NCBI RefSeq assembly: GCF_900177415.1
Contig: NZ_FXAF01000011.1
Coordinates: 496,001-560,000 of the forward strand
Reading direction: 5' to 3'
DNA: 64,000 nucleotides
Source of the DNA: Xaviernesmea oryzae
Lineage (GTDB): Bacteria > Pseudomonadota > Alphaproteobacteria > Rhizobiales > Rhizobiaceae
The position numbers and the translations under genes are program-made. Below, piece after piece: positions 16,695-26,070 of this stretch (position 1 is its first letter; each line of letters begins with the position of its first letter). The notes under the pieces were generated by a model. The model saw nothing but the letters and a program-made list of their open reading frames with translations, was not told the origin of the DNA and searched no databases.

Positions 16695-18128
16695 TCAGGC
16701 GTTGTTGCCGAGACCGCTGCCCCACGGGCCATGATGCCTGTCCACGCCGTCGAGACGGTCGAAGCCATGGGCGCCGAAGAAATCGCGCTGCGCCTGGATC
16801 AGGTTCGCCGTGCCGCGGCCGCGGCGGTAGGCGTCGAAATAGGAAAGTGCCGAGGCGAGCGCCGGAACCGGCAGGCCGGAAAGCGTTGCATAGGAGACCA
16901 CGCGGCGCAGCGCGCCATCGGTTTCCTTGACCATCTTCGCGAAGGCCGGCGTGACGATGAGGTTCGCCACATGCGGATCCTTGGTGAAGGCGGAGGTGAT
17001 CTCGTCGAGGAACTGCGAGCGGATGATGCAGCCGGCGCGCCAGATCTTGGCGATCGTCGGCATCGGCAGGTTCCAGTTGTATTCGGCGGAAGCGGCGGCC
17101 ATGACCGCGAACCCCTGCGCATAGGCGCCGATCTTGGCGGCCAGCAGCGCGTTTTCGAGATCGGCGAGGAAGGCCATGCCGTCTTTCGGCCTCTCCGCGA
17201 CCTTCGGCAGGCCGAATATCTTCTCGGCGGCGGCGCGCTCTTCGCGCTGCGACGAAAGGATGCGGCCGGCGACGGCTGCTTCGATCGCGGTCGCGGCGAC
17301 GCCGAGGTTCTGCGCCTCGATGACCGACCATTTGCCGGTGCCCTTCTGGCCGGCGCTGTCGACGATGACGTCGACCATCGGCTTGCCGGAAATCGGATCG
17401 GTCGCCTTCAGAACCTTCTCGGTGATCTCGATCAGGTAGGAATTGAGGCGGCCGGTATTCCAGCGGCCGAAGACATTGCCGATCTCGGACGCGCTCATGC
17501 CGAGGCCGTCGCGCAGGATGCCGTAGATCTCGGCGATCATCTGCATGTCGGCATATTCGATGCCGTTATGGATGGTCTTGACGAAATGGCCGGCGCCGTT
17601 TTCGCCGAGCCAGGCGACGCAGGGTTCGCCGTTGAACTTGGCGGAAATCGAGGTCAGCACTTTCTCGACGCGCTTCCAGCTCTCTTCCGTGCCGCCGACC
17701 ATGATCGACGGGCCGTGACGGGCACCCTCTTCACCGCCGGAAACGCCCATGCCGATGAAGGTCAGGCCGCTGTCCTTCAGATTGTCGAAACGGCGCATCG
17801 TGTCGCGGAAATTCGCGTTGCCGGCATCGATCATGATGTCGCCGGGCGAAAGATAGGGCTTCAGGAGCTCCATCTGCTGGTCGACCGGATCGCCGGCCTT
17901 GATCATGATGATGATCGGCCGCGGCGGGCGGATGGCGGCAACGAATTCTTCCAAAGTCTCGCAGGGCACGAGCTGGCCCTGCAGTTCGCCGGCCTCGGCA
18001 TAGAACTTGCGGGTCGCTTCCGGAGTACGGTTGAAGACGGCGATCCTGTTGCCTTTTTCGGCGATGTTGAGCGAAAGATTCGAGCCCATGACGCCGAGCC
18101 CGATAAGGCCGATTTCTGCCTGTTCCAC
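16695..18128 (-). CDS. gnd: 6-phosphogluconate dehydrogenase, decarboxylating
   Basis: A 477-residue enzyme of the oxidative pentose phosphate pathway, converting 6-phosphogluconate to ribulose 5-phosphate, CO2 and NADPH. It has the N-terminal GLGVMG dinucleotide motif, VFNRTPE, GVSGGEEGARHGPSIM, catalytic Lys/His in HFVKTIHNGIEYADMQ and a C-terminal all-helical domain. It starts at GTG, set by GGAGGCACATCC. Length matches the family. It is monocistronic and converges on the LacI-type gene. Confidence 0.95.
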   Translation of the reverse strand: MEQAEIGLIGLGVMGSNLSLNIAEKGNRIAVFNRTPEATRKFYAEAGELQGQLVPCETLEEFVAAIRPPRPIIIMIKAGDPVDQQMELLKPYLSPGDIMIDAGNANFRDTMRRFDNLKDSGLTFIGMGVSGGEEGARHGPSIMVGGTEESWKRVEKVLTSISAKFNGEPCVAWLGENGAGHFVKTIHNGIEYADMQMIAEIYGILRDGLGMSASEIGNVFGRWNTGRLNSYLIEITEKVLKATDPISGKPMVDVIVDSAGQKGTGKWSVIEAQNLGVAATAIEAAVAGRILSSQREERAAAEKIFGLPKVAERPKDGMAFLADLENALLAAKIGAYAQGFAVMAAASAEYNWNLPMPTIAKIWRAGCIIRSQFLDEITSAFTKDPHVANLIVTPAFAKMVKETDGALRRVVSYATLSGLPVPALASALSYFDAYRRGRGTANLIQAQRDFFGAHGFDRLDGVDRHHGPWGSGLGNNA

Positions 18129-18315
18129 GGATGTGCCTCCATTTGAAGATTCGAGGGTGTTGTCGCACTCATATAGTTCGACGGCAAGGCTGAGGCGACA
18201 TTAAACGATTAAATTTCGATGACACTGCGTCTTCCCACGGATGACGGGGCATGCCGTCCGGCCTTGCCGAAACGATGCCTTGCCTGTGCCCATATCGGAT
18301 GCGACAAGGATCGTC

Positions 18316-19104
18316 ATGAGTGCCGCCGCCAAGACAGACAAGACAGACAAGACAGATATGCCGGTGCTGGCCATGTGCGCTGGCACCTATCGCGAGCAGC
18401 CGGCGACCGGCCGGCTCGCAAGGCTCTTCCGCCGCGTCTGGTCGCACAGGCTGCCTGAGCATTCCGCAGGAGGGACGGCAGTCGTGCCTGACGGCTGTTC
18501 GGACCTGATATGGACGGGCGGCCGATTGATGGTGATCGGCCCCGACCGCATCGCCGCGTTCCCGGCCCTGCCCGCCGGAGAGACGGTCCTCGGCCTGCGC
18601 TTCAGGCCAGGCGCCGCCTTGCGCTGGCTCGACGTTCCGCTGAGCGAGCTCGTTGGGCGGTCGGTGCCGCTGCGGGACGTGCGAGGCGATGTCGGAGCGA
18701 TCGAGGAACAGCTCGCAGACGAAAGCGACGCGGGACGAAGGCTGGCACGTCTTTGCGCCTGGGCAGGCGGAGAGGCAGCCGCCGCGATTGATCCGCAAGG
18801 CGACATGGAAGCGCTCTTCAACCGCCTGAGCGGCGGGACGCTGCACGACTTCTCCGCAGGTGCGGCACTCGGCGAGCGCACCCTGCGGAGGCGAAGCCGC
18901 GACCATTTCGGTTACGGGCCGAAGACGCTCGAGCGCGTTCTCCGCCTCCAGCGTCTCCTCGGCCTTCTGCAAAAACCTGCATCGGACAATCTGGCTATTC
19001 TGGCCTACGAGGCGGGCTATGCCGATCAGGCTCACATGAGCCGGGACGTGAAGGAACTTACGACGCTGACGCCGCAGGACATTCGCCGGCAGCTCTCCGC
19101 CTGA
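18316..19104 (+). CDS. AraC-family transcriptional regulator
   Basis: A 262-residue regulator. Start chosen at 18316 because AAGGA lies just upstream; an earlier ATG at 18241 would overlap the gnd promoter region. After a short N-terminus, an uncharacterised effector-type domain (about 20-135) includes VVPDGCSDLIWTGG and LGLRFRPGAALRWLDVPLSEL; the AraC double helix-turn-helix is C-terminal (ILAYEAGYADQAHMSRDVKELTTLTPQDIRRQ). The N-terminus carries three in-frame KTD repeats encoded by a tandem 9-mer. The two small enzyme genes downstream are plausible targets. Confidence 0.85.
   Translation: MSAAAKTDKTDKTDMPVLAMCAGTYREQPATGRLARLFRRVWSHRLPEHSAGGTAVVPDGCSDLIWTGGRLMVIGPDRIAAFPALPAGETVLGLRFRPGAALRWLDVPLSELVGRSVPLRDVRGDVGAIEEQLADESDAGRRLARLCAWAGGEAAAAIDPQGDMEALFNRLSGGTLHDFSAGAALGERTLRRRSRDHFGYGPKTLERVLRLQRLLGLLQKPASDNLAILAYEAGYADQAHMSRDVKELTTLTPQDIRRQLSA
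18331..18357 (+). repeat. Tandem 9-bp repeat in the AraC-type gene
   Basis: Three copies of AAGACAGAC (the last ends T) encode KTDKTDKTD near the N-terminus. Slippage would change copy number in frame. Confidence 0.85.
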
Positions 19105-19170
19105 TTGTCCGTTTTCTTCAAGAAACGGCGGTCCTTTTCCTATAAGCCTGCGGGAAATGGAGGAACGACC

Positions 19171-19578
19171 ATGACGACCATGCCCGCCCGTATCATCCAC
19201 ATAAGCATCGAAAGGCCCTGGCAGGAGGTCTACGCCTTCGCGTCCAACCCCGAGAACATGCCGCTCTGGGCCTCGGGACTGTCCGCCGGCCTCGACCGCG
19301 ATGGCGACGACTGGATCGGCGACGGCGGGCCGCTCGGCAAGGTTCGCGTGCGGTTCACTCCCGGCAACCCCTTCGGCATCCTCGACCATACGGTGACGAT
19401 GGAAAACGGCCTCGTCGTGGAAAATCCGCTGCGGGTGATGCGAAACGGCGACGGCGCGGAAATCATGTTCACGCTGCTGCAGCGCCCGGATCTCGACGAC
19501 GCGGCTTTCGAATCGGACGCCGCTCATGTTCTCAAGGACCTGAGGACGCTGAAAGAACTCATGGAACGGAAGGGATAG
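19171..19578 (+). CDS. SRPBCC (START-like) family protein
   Basis: A 135-residue protein; the start at 19171 follows GGAGGAACGACC. It opens ARIIHISIERPWQEVYAFASNPENMPLWASGL, the usual beginning of polyketide-cyclase/SRPBCC ligand-binding folds, with a long C-terminal helix (DDAAFESDAAHVLKDLRTLKELM). No catalytic function can be assigned. It lies between the AraC-type regulator and a VOC protein on the same strand, likely in one operon. Confidence 0.8.
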   Translation: MTTMPARIIHISIERPWQEVYAFASNPENMPLWASGLSAGLDRDGDDWIGDGGPLGKVRVRFTPGNPFGILDHTVTMENGLVVENPLRVMRNGDGAEIMFTLLQRPDLDDAAFESDAAHVLKDLRTLKELMERKG

Positions 19579-19588
19579 GAGGCAACTC

Positions 19589-19945
19589 ATGGGAGCCAGA
19601 GGAGCGGATCGCAAGATCGACTATATAGAATTCAATGTCGGCGACATCGAAAGAGCCAAGGCGTTCTACGGCGCGGCCTTCGGCTGGACCTTCACCGATT
19701 ACGGACCGGACTATTGCGAATTCCAGGACGGGCGGCTGACCGGCGGCTTTGCGAAATCCGGGAATGTGAGCGCCAAAGGCGGCGCGCTGGTCATCCTCTT
19801 CGCGGATGATCTCGAAGCCATCCAGGCAAAGGTCGAGGAAGCCGGCGGCAGGATCGTCAAGCCGATATTCGCCTTCCCCGGCGGGCGCCGGTTCCAGTTC
19901 ACCGACCCGGAAGGATATGAGCTCGCCGTCTGGTCGGATAAATAG
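19589..19945 (+). CDS. VOC (glyoxalase/bleomycin-resistance fold) protein
   Basis: A 118-residue protein with paired beta-alpha-beta-beta-beta modules: IDYIEFNVGDIERAKAFYGAAFGWTFTDYG at the N-terminus and GRRFQFTDPEGYELAVWSD at the C-terminus. Related proteins bind metals or small ligands; the substrate is unknown. It starts 10 bp after the SRPBCC stop, with AGGAGG upstream. Confidence 0.85.
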   Translation: MGARGADRKIDYIEFNVGDIERAKAFYGAAFGWTFTDYGPDYCEFQDGRLTGGFAKSGNVSAKGGALVILFADDLEAIQAKVEEAGGRIVKPIFAFPGGRRFQFTDPEGYELAVWSDK

Positions 19946-19948
19946 GGA

Positions 19949-20662
19949 TCATGCCGCTGGACGCCGCCTGCGGTCGGCCGTCTCCTGCATGACCAGAAGC
20001 GCGCCGATGAGCTGCGACGACCTTGAAACGCAGGGCGACATGCGGCAGCGGATCACGACGGTCCGCCCGTCGATCTGGTCCGCATAGGTGAGCGAGATGC
20101 TTTCGCCCTCGAAACAGCGGTCGAGAGCCGGCTTGAACTCGTTCTGGAAGCGGTGGATGCCGACGAATTCGGCGATATGCCGGCCGATCAGCGCATCGCG
20201 CGGCAAATCGAGACGGCGGGCATTCGTTTCGTTTGAATAGAAGATGCGGTAGCCCGGCGCGATCACCACGATGCGGTCGGAAATACGGTTGAGGAGCGCG
20301 TCGTCGAGAAAGCCGTCGGCCGTGGCATCGGCGATCACCGAGGTTTCCGTCGGTTCCGGCGCCGGCCGGCGGTTGAGCGAAAGGCCGGTCTCGGGAACCA
20401 CGTAACGCTCGACCAGCATCTGCAGCAGATGCCCGTTGCGGCGCACGCAGCCGCCGTCGTCCGCCTCCTCGTTCAGCAGATCGAGGGCGAACCGGAACTG
20501 CGCCTGGATGCTGGTCGCATCCTTCCCCTGGCTCGAAAAGATCGCCAGCAGGAGCGGATCAAGCTCGCGGTCGAGCGCGGCGGTCGCCTGTGTGTCGTTA
20601 TGTTCGATCGCCTGCCGAAGATCGGCATATTTGAACCAGAAAAGATCGATCAAGGCCTGCAA
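19949..20662 (-). CDS. PAS-domain protein
   Basis: A 237-residue protein with a helical N-terminal half (about 1-95) and one PAS domain (about 120-230: LLNRISDRIVVIAPGYRIFYSNETNARRLDLPRDALIGRHIAEFVG). It has no kinase, GGDEF or helix-turn-helix, so it is probably a sensory or adaptor protein. The start is TTG at 20662, behind a GGAGAGGGG stretch. It ends 3 bp from the convergent VOC gene. Confidence 0.75.
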   Translation of the reverse strand: MQALIDLFWFKYADLRQAIEHNDTQATAALDRELDPLLLAIFSSQGKDATSIQAQFRFALDLLNEEADDGGCVRRNGHLLQMLVERYVVPETGLSLNRRPAPEPTETSVIADATADGFLDDALLNRISDRIVVIAPGYRIFYSNETNARRLDLPRDALIGRHIAEFVGIHRFQNEFKPALDRCFEGESISLTYADQIDGRTVVIRCRMSPCVSRSSQLIGALLVMQETADRRRRPAA

Positions 20663-20845
20663 AGAACCACCCCTCTCCTTGTCCGGAGATAACGCCGACC
20701 TCCCCCGAGATCGATGTCTCCGTCATTTGATGCGATTCACATTAATTTTTTTCTCAAAATCAGACCCCATTTGTGGCCGATGACTTAATGCAGAATAACT
20801 GGTCACGCAATCCGGAGATGTAATCAGATTCTGCACATCCGCAGA

Positions 20846-21775
20846 TTACAGCCGTCCCTTGATGTGCCAGCGATCGTGATACCAGAGCCACTGTTCGGGA
20901 TATTCCCGCACCCAGCTCTCCACCTTGTCGTTCAGCACCTGCGCGGTGCCCTGAACGTCGAGGTTTCCGTTCGCATCCCGGGGCAGCTCGATCTTCGGTT
21001 CGATCTCCAGCCGGTAGCGATTGTCCGGCAGGCGGATGCAGCGTGCCGGATATACGTCCGCATTGAATTGCCGCACGAGCTTGGCGAGCAGCGGATTGGT
21101 CTGCACCGGCCGACCGAAGAACGTCGTCTTGAGCCCTTTCCGGAATTTCTGGTCGACCAGGACACCGACGCCGCCGCCCGCTTCCAGCCGGCGGGCGAGC
21201 GCGAAAGACGAGCCGGCATGCGACGGCACCAGCTGACCCATGCGGCTTGCCCGGAAGTCGAACACCTTCTCGGCGATATAAGGGTTGTTGGGCGGCCGGA
21301 AGAGCACCATCACTTCCAGGCCGAACGCCTTGCCTGCGACCGGCAGAAGCTCGAAATTGCCCGTATGGGCGGTGAAGACGATGAAGGGGCGCGGATTGTC
21401 GCGCAGGTCGAGGAAGATCGGTATGCCCGACACTTCCACCCTGCCCGGCTTTTCCTGGTCGGGATCGAAGTCGAACAGGCGGTCGAGGAAGACGTATTCG
21501 GCGGCAAGCCGGCCCATATGGCCCCAGCTCGCGATGGCAATCTCTTGAAGCTCTCCGTCGGTCTTTTCGGGATAGGCATTGCGCAGGTTGACCAGCATCA
21601 GCTTATGGCGGCCGAGCTTCGGACCGATGCGGCGCGCCAGCCGGTCGGCGAACCGGATCGCCGGATCGGCGGGAAAGACCTTGAGAAGATTGAGAAAGCC
21701 GAATGCGATCTGCGCCACCAGCCATTGTTGGAAGTTTCTCAGCGCGATCGCGATCCGGACGATGAACATCTTCAC
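20846..21775 (-). CDS. lpxXL: Lipid A very-long-chain acyltransferase LpxXL
   Basis: A 309-residue LpxL/HtrB-family acyltransferase. It has an N-terminal hydrophobic segment, the catalytic HX4E motif in FTAHTGNFELLPVAG, and GVLVDQKFRKG. It is expected to move the 27-hydroxyoctacosanoyl chain from AcpXL to lipid A at the inner membrane. Start: GTG at 21775 has GAGG upstream; the ATG two codons later (MFIVRI) is the alternative. It is last in the acpXL-to-lpxXL operon and starts 11 bp after adh2XL. Confidence 0.9.
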   Translation of the reverse strand: MKMFIVRIAIALRNFQQWLVAQIAFGFLNLLKVFPADPAIRFADRLARRIGPKLGRHKLMLVNLRNAYPEKTDGELQEIAIASWGHMGRLAAEYVFLDRLFDFDPDQEKPGRVEVSGIPIFLDLRDNPRPFIVFTAHTGNFELLPVAGKAFGLEVMVLFRPPNNPYIAEKVFDFRASRMGQLVPSHAGSSFALARRLEAGGGVGVLVDQKFRKGLKTTFFGRPVQTNPLLAKLVRQFNADVYPARCIRLPDNRYRLEIEPKIELPRDANGNLDVQGTAQVLNDKVESWVREYPEQWLWYHDRWHIKGRL

Positions 21776-21786
21776 GGGCAAGCGCC

Positions 21787-22815
21787 TCAATCCATCCTGA
21801 GCACGATCTTGCCGAAGACCTGGCGGGTTTCCATGCGCTCCAGCGCCTTGTCGATCTCGTCGAAGGTGACTTCCGTGTCGATGACCGGATGGACGATCCC
21901 TTGTGCCATCCTCTGCATGGCGTCCGCCATGTTCTCCATGCGGCAGCCGAAGGAACCGAGCAGCTTCAATTGCTGCTGGAAGAGCATCATCAGGTTCATC
22001 TCGGTCGAGACGCCGGAGGTCGAGCCGCAGGTGACGAGGCGCCCGCCGCGCTTGAGGCAGAGCATCGAGCCCGCCCAGGTATCCTTGCCGACATGTTCGA
22101 AGACGACGTCGACGCCCTTCTTCTTCGTGAGCTTGCGGACGACGCCTTCGAAGCGGTCGGTGCGGTAGTTGATGACGTGATCGGCGCCGAGCGCCCTGGC
22201 GCGCTCGATCTTGTCGTCGGAACCGACCGTGGTGATGACCGTGCAGCCCATCTTCCTGGCGAGCTGGATCGCCGCCGTGCCGATGCCCGAGCCGCCCGCA
22301 TGCACGAGGATCGTTTCGCCCGGCTGGAGCTTGGCGTTGTCGAACAGCATGTGCTCCACGGTGCCGAAGGTCACCGGTGCGAGCGCTGCGCCGACCGCAT
22401 CGACGCCGGGAGGTGCCGGCACGAGAAGGCGCGCCGGCAGGTTGGCCTTCTCCTGCGCGAAACCGTCGAGGTGGAAGCCGTGTACGCCGGAGACGTTTTC
22501 GCACAGATTGTCGCGCTTCTCCCGGCAGGGCTTGCAGAGACCGCAGGTGCGCGCGCCGTAGATCGACACGAGCTGTCCGGGGAGAACGTTCGATACGCCC
22601 GGGCCGATCGCTTCCACCACGCCGGAGGCTTCCGCGCCGATCGTCAGCGGCATCTTGCGCTTGGCGAACGCCATGCCGCGCCAGCCCCAGACGTCGATAT
22701 GGTTGAGCGCGACCGCCTTCACGCGGAGCGTCACCTCGCCGGGGCCGGGAGCCTCGGGCTCGGGAATGTCCACGGCCTCGAGCTTGCGGTCGTCGATCAG
22801 TTGCAGAGCGCGCAT
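21787..22815 (-). CDS. adh2XL: Zinc-type medium-chain dehydrogenase, Adh2XL
   Basis: A 342-residue MDR-superfamily protein. The structural-zinc region is GARTCGLCKPCREKRDNLC; the NADPH-binding motif is AGGSGIGTAAIQLA. The start at 22815 is set by GAAAGGAATAAAGTC. Its role in very-long-chain acyl synthesis is inferred from its conserved place between fabF1XL and lpxXL; it may act as an enoyl or keto reductase in the elongation cycle. An RPE-like element separates it from fabF1XL. Confidence 0.88.
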   Translation of the reverse strand: MRALQLIDDRKLEAVDIPEPEAPGPGEVTLRVKAVALNHIDVWGWRGMAFAKRKMPLTIGAEASGVVEAIGPGVSNVLPGQLVSIYGARTCGLCKPCREKRDNLCENVSGVHGFHLDGFAQEKANLPARLLVPAPPGVDAVGAALAPVTFGTVEHMLFDNAKLQPGETILVHAGGSGIGTAAIQLARKMGCTVITTVGSDDKIERARALGADHVINYRTDRFEGVVRKLTKKKGVDVVFEHVGKDTWAGSMLCLKRGGRLVTCGSTSGVSTEMNLMMLFQQQLKLLGSFGCRMENMADAMQRMAQGIVHPVIDTEVTFDEIDKALERMETRQVFGKIVLRMD

Positions 22816-22866
22816 GACTTTATTCCTTTCAGATCCACCAGACTGCCGAGGACTTTGCCGCATACC

Positions 22867-22954
22867 CGTCGTCATGCTCGGGCTTGTCCCGAGCATCTGC
22901 TAACCTTCATTTTGCTGACGTTGGTAGATCCTCGGCACAAGGCCGAGGACGACG
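22867..22954. repeat. RPE-like palindromic element in the lipid A operon
   Basis: Two hairpins with related sequences: ATGCTCGGG / CCCGAGCAT (22874-22896, loop CTTGT) and TCCTCGGC / GCCGAGGA (22929-22949, loop ACAAG). The flanking CGTCGTC and GACGACG are inverted. This matches repeated extragenic palindromes widespread in rhizobial genomes. Confidence 0.75.
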
Positions 22955-22975
22955 TCCCGATTTATGGCGCTGGCC

Positions 22976-24262
22976 TTAGACCGGTTCCAGCGCCATGACA
23001 AGGCTGGCGTTCTGGCCGCCGAAGCCGAAGGAGTTGGAAAGCACCGCTTTCGGTTGCCCGTTCCGCTTCTCGTTCGGCACCACATCGAGCACGATCGTCG
23101 GATCGGGATTGGTGTAGTTGATCGTCGGCGGCAGCGTGCCGGTGAGCATGGTCTGGATCGAGAAGACGGCTTCCACGGCGCCGGCCGCCGTCAGCGTATG
23201 GCCGATCATCGACTTGTTCGACGAGACGGGGATGTCCTTCAGGCTGTCGCCGAAAACGGCGAGCATGGAGCCGTATTCCATCTTGTCGTTTTCCGGCGTC
23301 GACGTGCCATGCGCGTTGATATAGCCGATGCCGCTTTCGTCCATTCCGGCATCCGTGAGTGCGGCACGGATCGTGGCGATCGCCGGCCCGCCGTCCGGCG
23401 AAGACCGGGTGCGGTGGAAATGGTCGGCCTTCTCGCCGCACCCTTTCAGGATGCCGAGGACCTTGGCCCCGCGGGCGATCGCGGACTCCAGCGATTCGAG
23501 CACCAGCGTCGCGGCCCCTTCGGCGATGACGAAGCCGTCGCGATCCTTGCTGAAGGGCTTGGACGCCTTTTCCGGCGGATCGTTCTGGGTGGAGAGTGCG
23601 GAGAGCAGCGAGAAGCGAATGAGCGCCTCGGCGCTGACCGAACCGTCCGTCGCCACCGTCAGCGCGCGGTCGGTGCGGCCCTGGCGGATCGCCTCGACGC
23701 CGAGCTGGATCGCGGTGGCGCCCGACGCGCAGGCCGTCGACAGGGTCACGGGAAGTCCGCGCGTGCCGAACGTATCGGCCAGACGCTCCGAGATTGAGCC
23801 GAACTGCACGGCTTCGAGGAAAACCGGATCGGGGCGCTCACGCATGGCGGTCAAAAAGCGGTCATAGGCGTCGCCCTCCGCCCTGGACGGCGGGGCGCGG
23901 TCGGCAAGCGCAAAACGATCGCTCCACTCGGGCTCCACCGGCGGCGCGGCCAGGAAGAGCGGGCCGTCGAAATCGCCGGAAAGCCCTGCCTGGGCCAGAG
24001 CCTCGGCTGTCGTTTCCCGCGCGAAGGCGAAGGAGCGTTCGACGGAATTCTCCGCCGGCACCTTGATGAAATCGACCGTTCCGCTGATTCTGGTGGAAAG
24101 CCCTTCGGTCGGAAAGCGGCTGACCTTGTGGATGCCGGACGTGCCCGACGTCAGCGCTGCCCAATTGTCGGCAAGCCCCTGTCCCAGCGACGTGATGACG
24201 CCCATGCCGGTGACCGCGACGATCGGGCGGCCGAGATGATCCTTGAAGCGATTGTCGCTCAT
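22976..24262 (-). CDS. fabF1XL: Beta-ketoacyl-ACP synthase FabF1XL
   Basis: A 428-residue KAS-II-type condensing enzyme. Active-site Cys is in LSTACASGATAIQLG, with the two His motifs in INAHGTSTPEND and SNKSMIGHTLTAAGAVEA. It extends acyl-AcpXL toward the C28 chain. It starts 10 bp after fabF2XL and is intact by active-site criteria. Confidence 0.92.
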   Translation of the reverse strand: MSDNRFKDHLGRPIVAVTGMGVITSLGQGLADNWAALTSGTSGIHKVSRFPTEGLSTRISGTVDFIKVPAENSVERSFAFARETTAEALAQAGLSGDFDGPLFLAAPPVEPEWSDRFALADRAPPSRAEGDAYDRFLTAMRERPDPVFLEAVQFGSISERLADTFGTRGLPVTLSTACASGATAIQLGVEAIRQGRTDRALTVATDGSVSAEALIRFSLLSALSTQNDPPEKASKPFSKDRDGFVIAEGAATLVLESLESAIARGAKVLGILKGCGEKADHFHRTRSSPDGGPAIATIRAALTDAGMDESGIGYINAHGTSTPENDKMEYGSMLAVFGDSLKDIPVSSNKSMIGHTLTAAGAVEAVFSIQTMLTGTLPPTINYTNPDPTIVLDVVPNEKRNGQPKAVLSNSFGFGGQNASLVMALEPV

Positions 24263-24272
24263 GATTGCTCCT

Positions 24273-25472
24273 TTACGCCGCAGAGAGGACCGCGAGGCCC
24301 TCGCCGCGCGTATAACCGACCGTCGTCACCACCGCATGCTTCGCGGGAGCCGCCATCGGCTTTTCGTTCCGGGCATCGAATGTGGGAACGCGGGCCGTGC
24401 CATCCAAGCTGAGTGCCGCGAGCGCAAGACCGAGCGGGAACTGCGCCTCCATGCCGTGGCCGGTGACGCCGCCGTAACCGCGGATCAGTGCGCCGGCGAA
24501 CGCCTGCTCCAGAACCGCCTTTTCGCGCGATGCGAGCTCCACAAGCCCGCTCGCGCCCGAGAAGACGACCGTGTCGTCTTTCGGGAGGCCGGAAGCATGG
24601 CCGGCGAGACGGGTCAGGCGCTTTTCGAGCCGGCCGTCCTCGCGAGTGCCGCGATCGCCTTCGATCGCGTCGATCACGGCGTAGACATGCGCGCCGCGGG
24701 CCTCGGCATGCGCGCGCGATTCGAGCACCAGGAAGGCGCCGACCGAACCCATGATCATGCCCCCGCCGTCATCGGCCGAGCGCGACCAGAGCGGATGCCA
24801 GTCGCCGGTCGCATGCGCCCGGATGCCTTCGACGAGCAGGAGAATGTCGGCACGCTCGGCGACAAAGGCGCCGCCGACCAGGCAATGGGTCGACTGACCG
24901 GCTTTTATCCGGTGGAAAGCCGTCTCGACCGCGGAAATGCCGGCCGACTCCTCGCCCATGAAGGTGCGGGACGAACCCGTGACCTTATGGACGATCGATA
25001 TGTTGCCGGCCACCAGGTTGGAAAGCTGCGCCAGGAACAGCGTGGGCCTGAGCTCGGTCGTCAGCTTCTCGTTCAGGAGCATCTCGCGGTCGTTGCGCTT
25101 CAGCGCCTCGTCGACGATCAGGGAATCGACCTTGATGTCGCGCTCGCCGCCGCCGGCCGCGACGATCATGTCCATGGAAGCGCAGGCTTCCGCATCGGTC
25201 TTGAGGCCCGCATCGTCGAGCGCCAGGCCGGCGGAAAACACGCCGAGCCTCTGCCAGTTCTCCATCTGGCGCTGGTCGCCGCGCTTTGCGATCTGCGCCG
25301 ACCAGTCGATTTCCGGCATGGGATGGACCGGATAGGGCGCGAAACGCTCGGTCTCGACCTTCGGCGCCCCCACATCCGCAGACGACAGGAGAGCCGCATG
25401 CGGTTCCTTGCCCACGCCCTGGCAGGTGACGATCCCGACCCCGGTAATCACGACATCATTGTCAGACTTCAT
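24273..25472 (-). CDS. fabF2XL: Beta-ketoacyl-ACP synthase-like FabF2XL
   Basis: About 399 residues of thiolase fold, starting DNDVVITGVGIVTCQGVG. It is clearly related to FabF, but the usual Cys motif and HGT motif are not obvious: the region aligned to the nucleophile reads KVTGSSRTFMGEESAGISAVETAF. It is therefore probably a chain-length-factor-like or non-catalytic partner of FabF1XL. The start at 25472 has AGAGGA four bases upstream; ATGs at 25475 and 25490 are alternatives. Confidence 0.85.
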   Translation of the reverse strand: MKSDNDVVITGVGIVTCQGVGKEPHAALLSSADVGAPKVETERFAPYPVHPMPEIDWSAQIAKRGDQRQMENWQRLGVFSAGLALDDAGLKTDAEACASMDMIVAAGGGERDIKVDSLIVDEALKRNDREMLLNEKLTTELRPTLFLAQLSNLVAGNISIVHKVTGSSRTFMGEESAGISAVETAFHRIKAGQSTHCLVGGAFVAERADILLLVEGIRAHATGDWHPLWSRSADDGGGMIMGSVGAFLVLESRAHAEARGAHVYAVIDAIEGDRGTREDGRLEKRLTRLAGHASGLPKDDTVVFSGASGLVELASREKAVLEQAFAGALIRGYGGVTGHGMEAQFPLGLALAALSLDGTARVPTFDARNEKPMAAPAKHAVVTTVGYTRGEGLAVLSAA

Positions 25473-25565
25473 CATATCCTCTTTGCCCATCGGCCCGGAT
25501 GAGAAAGCTCTCGGGCAATTCCAGGAAAAGCGCGAGCCGGTTTTCCGTCCGGAGCTGCGTCAGAT

Positions 25566-26039
25566 TTAGACGCTTGCGGCGAGCGCGTCCATGAGGCCGA
25601 CCTCTTCCGCACGCGTGCGGACGACCGGCGCCAGCGGGATCTCGCTGAAATTCATGGTACGCAGCTTGAGCTGCGCATCGCAGACCCGTTTGCCGGCGCT
25701 CGAAATCTTCGCCTTGGTGACGGCGTAGCCGGACCCCTCGTGCTCCAGAAACGCCTCGATGTCGAGCACGGCATCCGGTTCGACGAAAGTGCGCATCTTG
25801 GCGCCGTCGACCGACATCAGGAAAGGCATGGCGGCGAAATCCGTGGCGGCGAGCACCAGGAAGCCTGAGGCCTGCGCCATGGTTTCGATCAGCAGGACGC
25901 CCGGCACCAGCGGCATTCCGGGAAAATGCCCCTCGAAGACCGGGCTTTTCGCCGGCACGACCGAGCGCGCCTTGAGGGTTTTCGCCTTGAGATCGACCGC
26001 TTCGACGCGGTCGATCATCTGGAAATATTCGAGCAGCAT
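25566..26039 (-). CDS. fabZXL: 3-hydroxyacyl-ACP dehydratase FabZXL
   Basis: A 157-residue hot-dog-fold dehydratase with the FabZ motif FEGHFPGMPLVPGVLLIETMAQ (catalytic His, with Glu in the following helix). It dehydrates 3-hydroxyacyl-AcpXL during chain elongation. It lies just downstream of acpXL in the conserved long-chain lipid A operon. Confidence 0.9.
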   Translation of the reverse strand: MLLEYFQMIDRVEAVDLKAKTLKARSVVPAKSPVFEGHFPGMPLVPGVLLIETMAQASGFLVLAATDFAAMPFLMSVDGAKMRTFVEPDAVLDIEAFLEHEGSGYAVTKAKISSAGKRVCDAQLKLRTMNFSEIPLAPVVRTRAEEVGLMDALAASV

Positions 26040-26070
26040 GAGATTGCCGGCCCGGGAAGATCGGTGACGA

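Noticed and set aside
14769..18146. 1125-codon open frame on the plus strand
   Set aside because: It crosses the binding-protein, LacI-type and gnd genes in the wrong frames and shows no domain.
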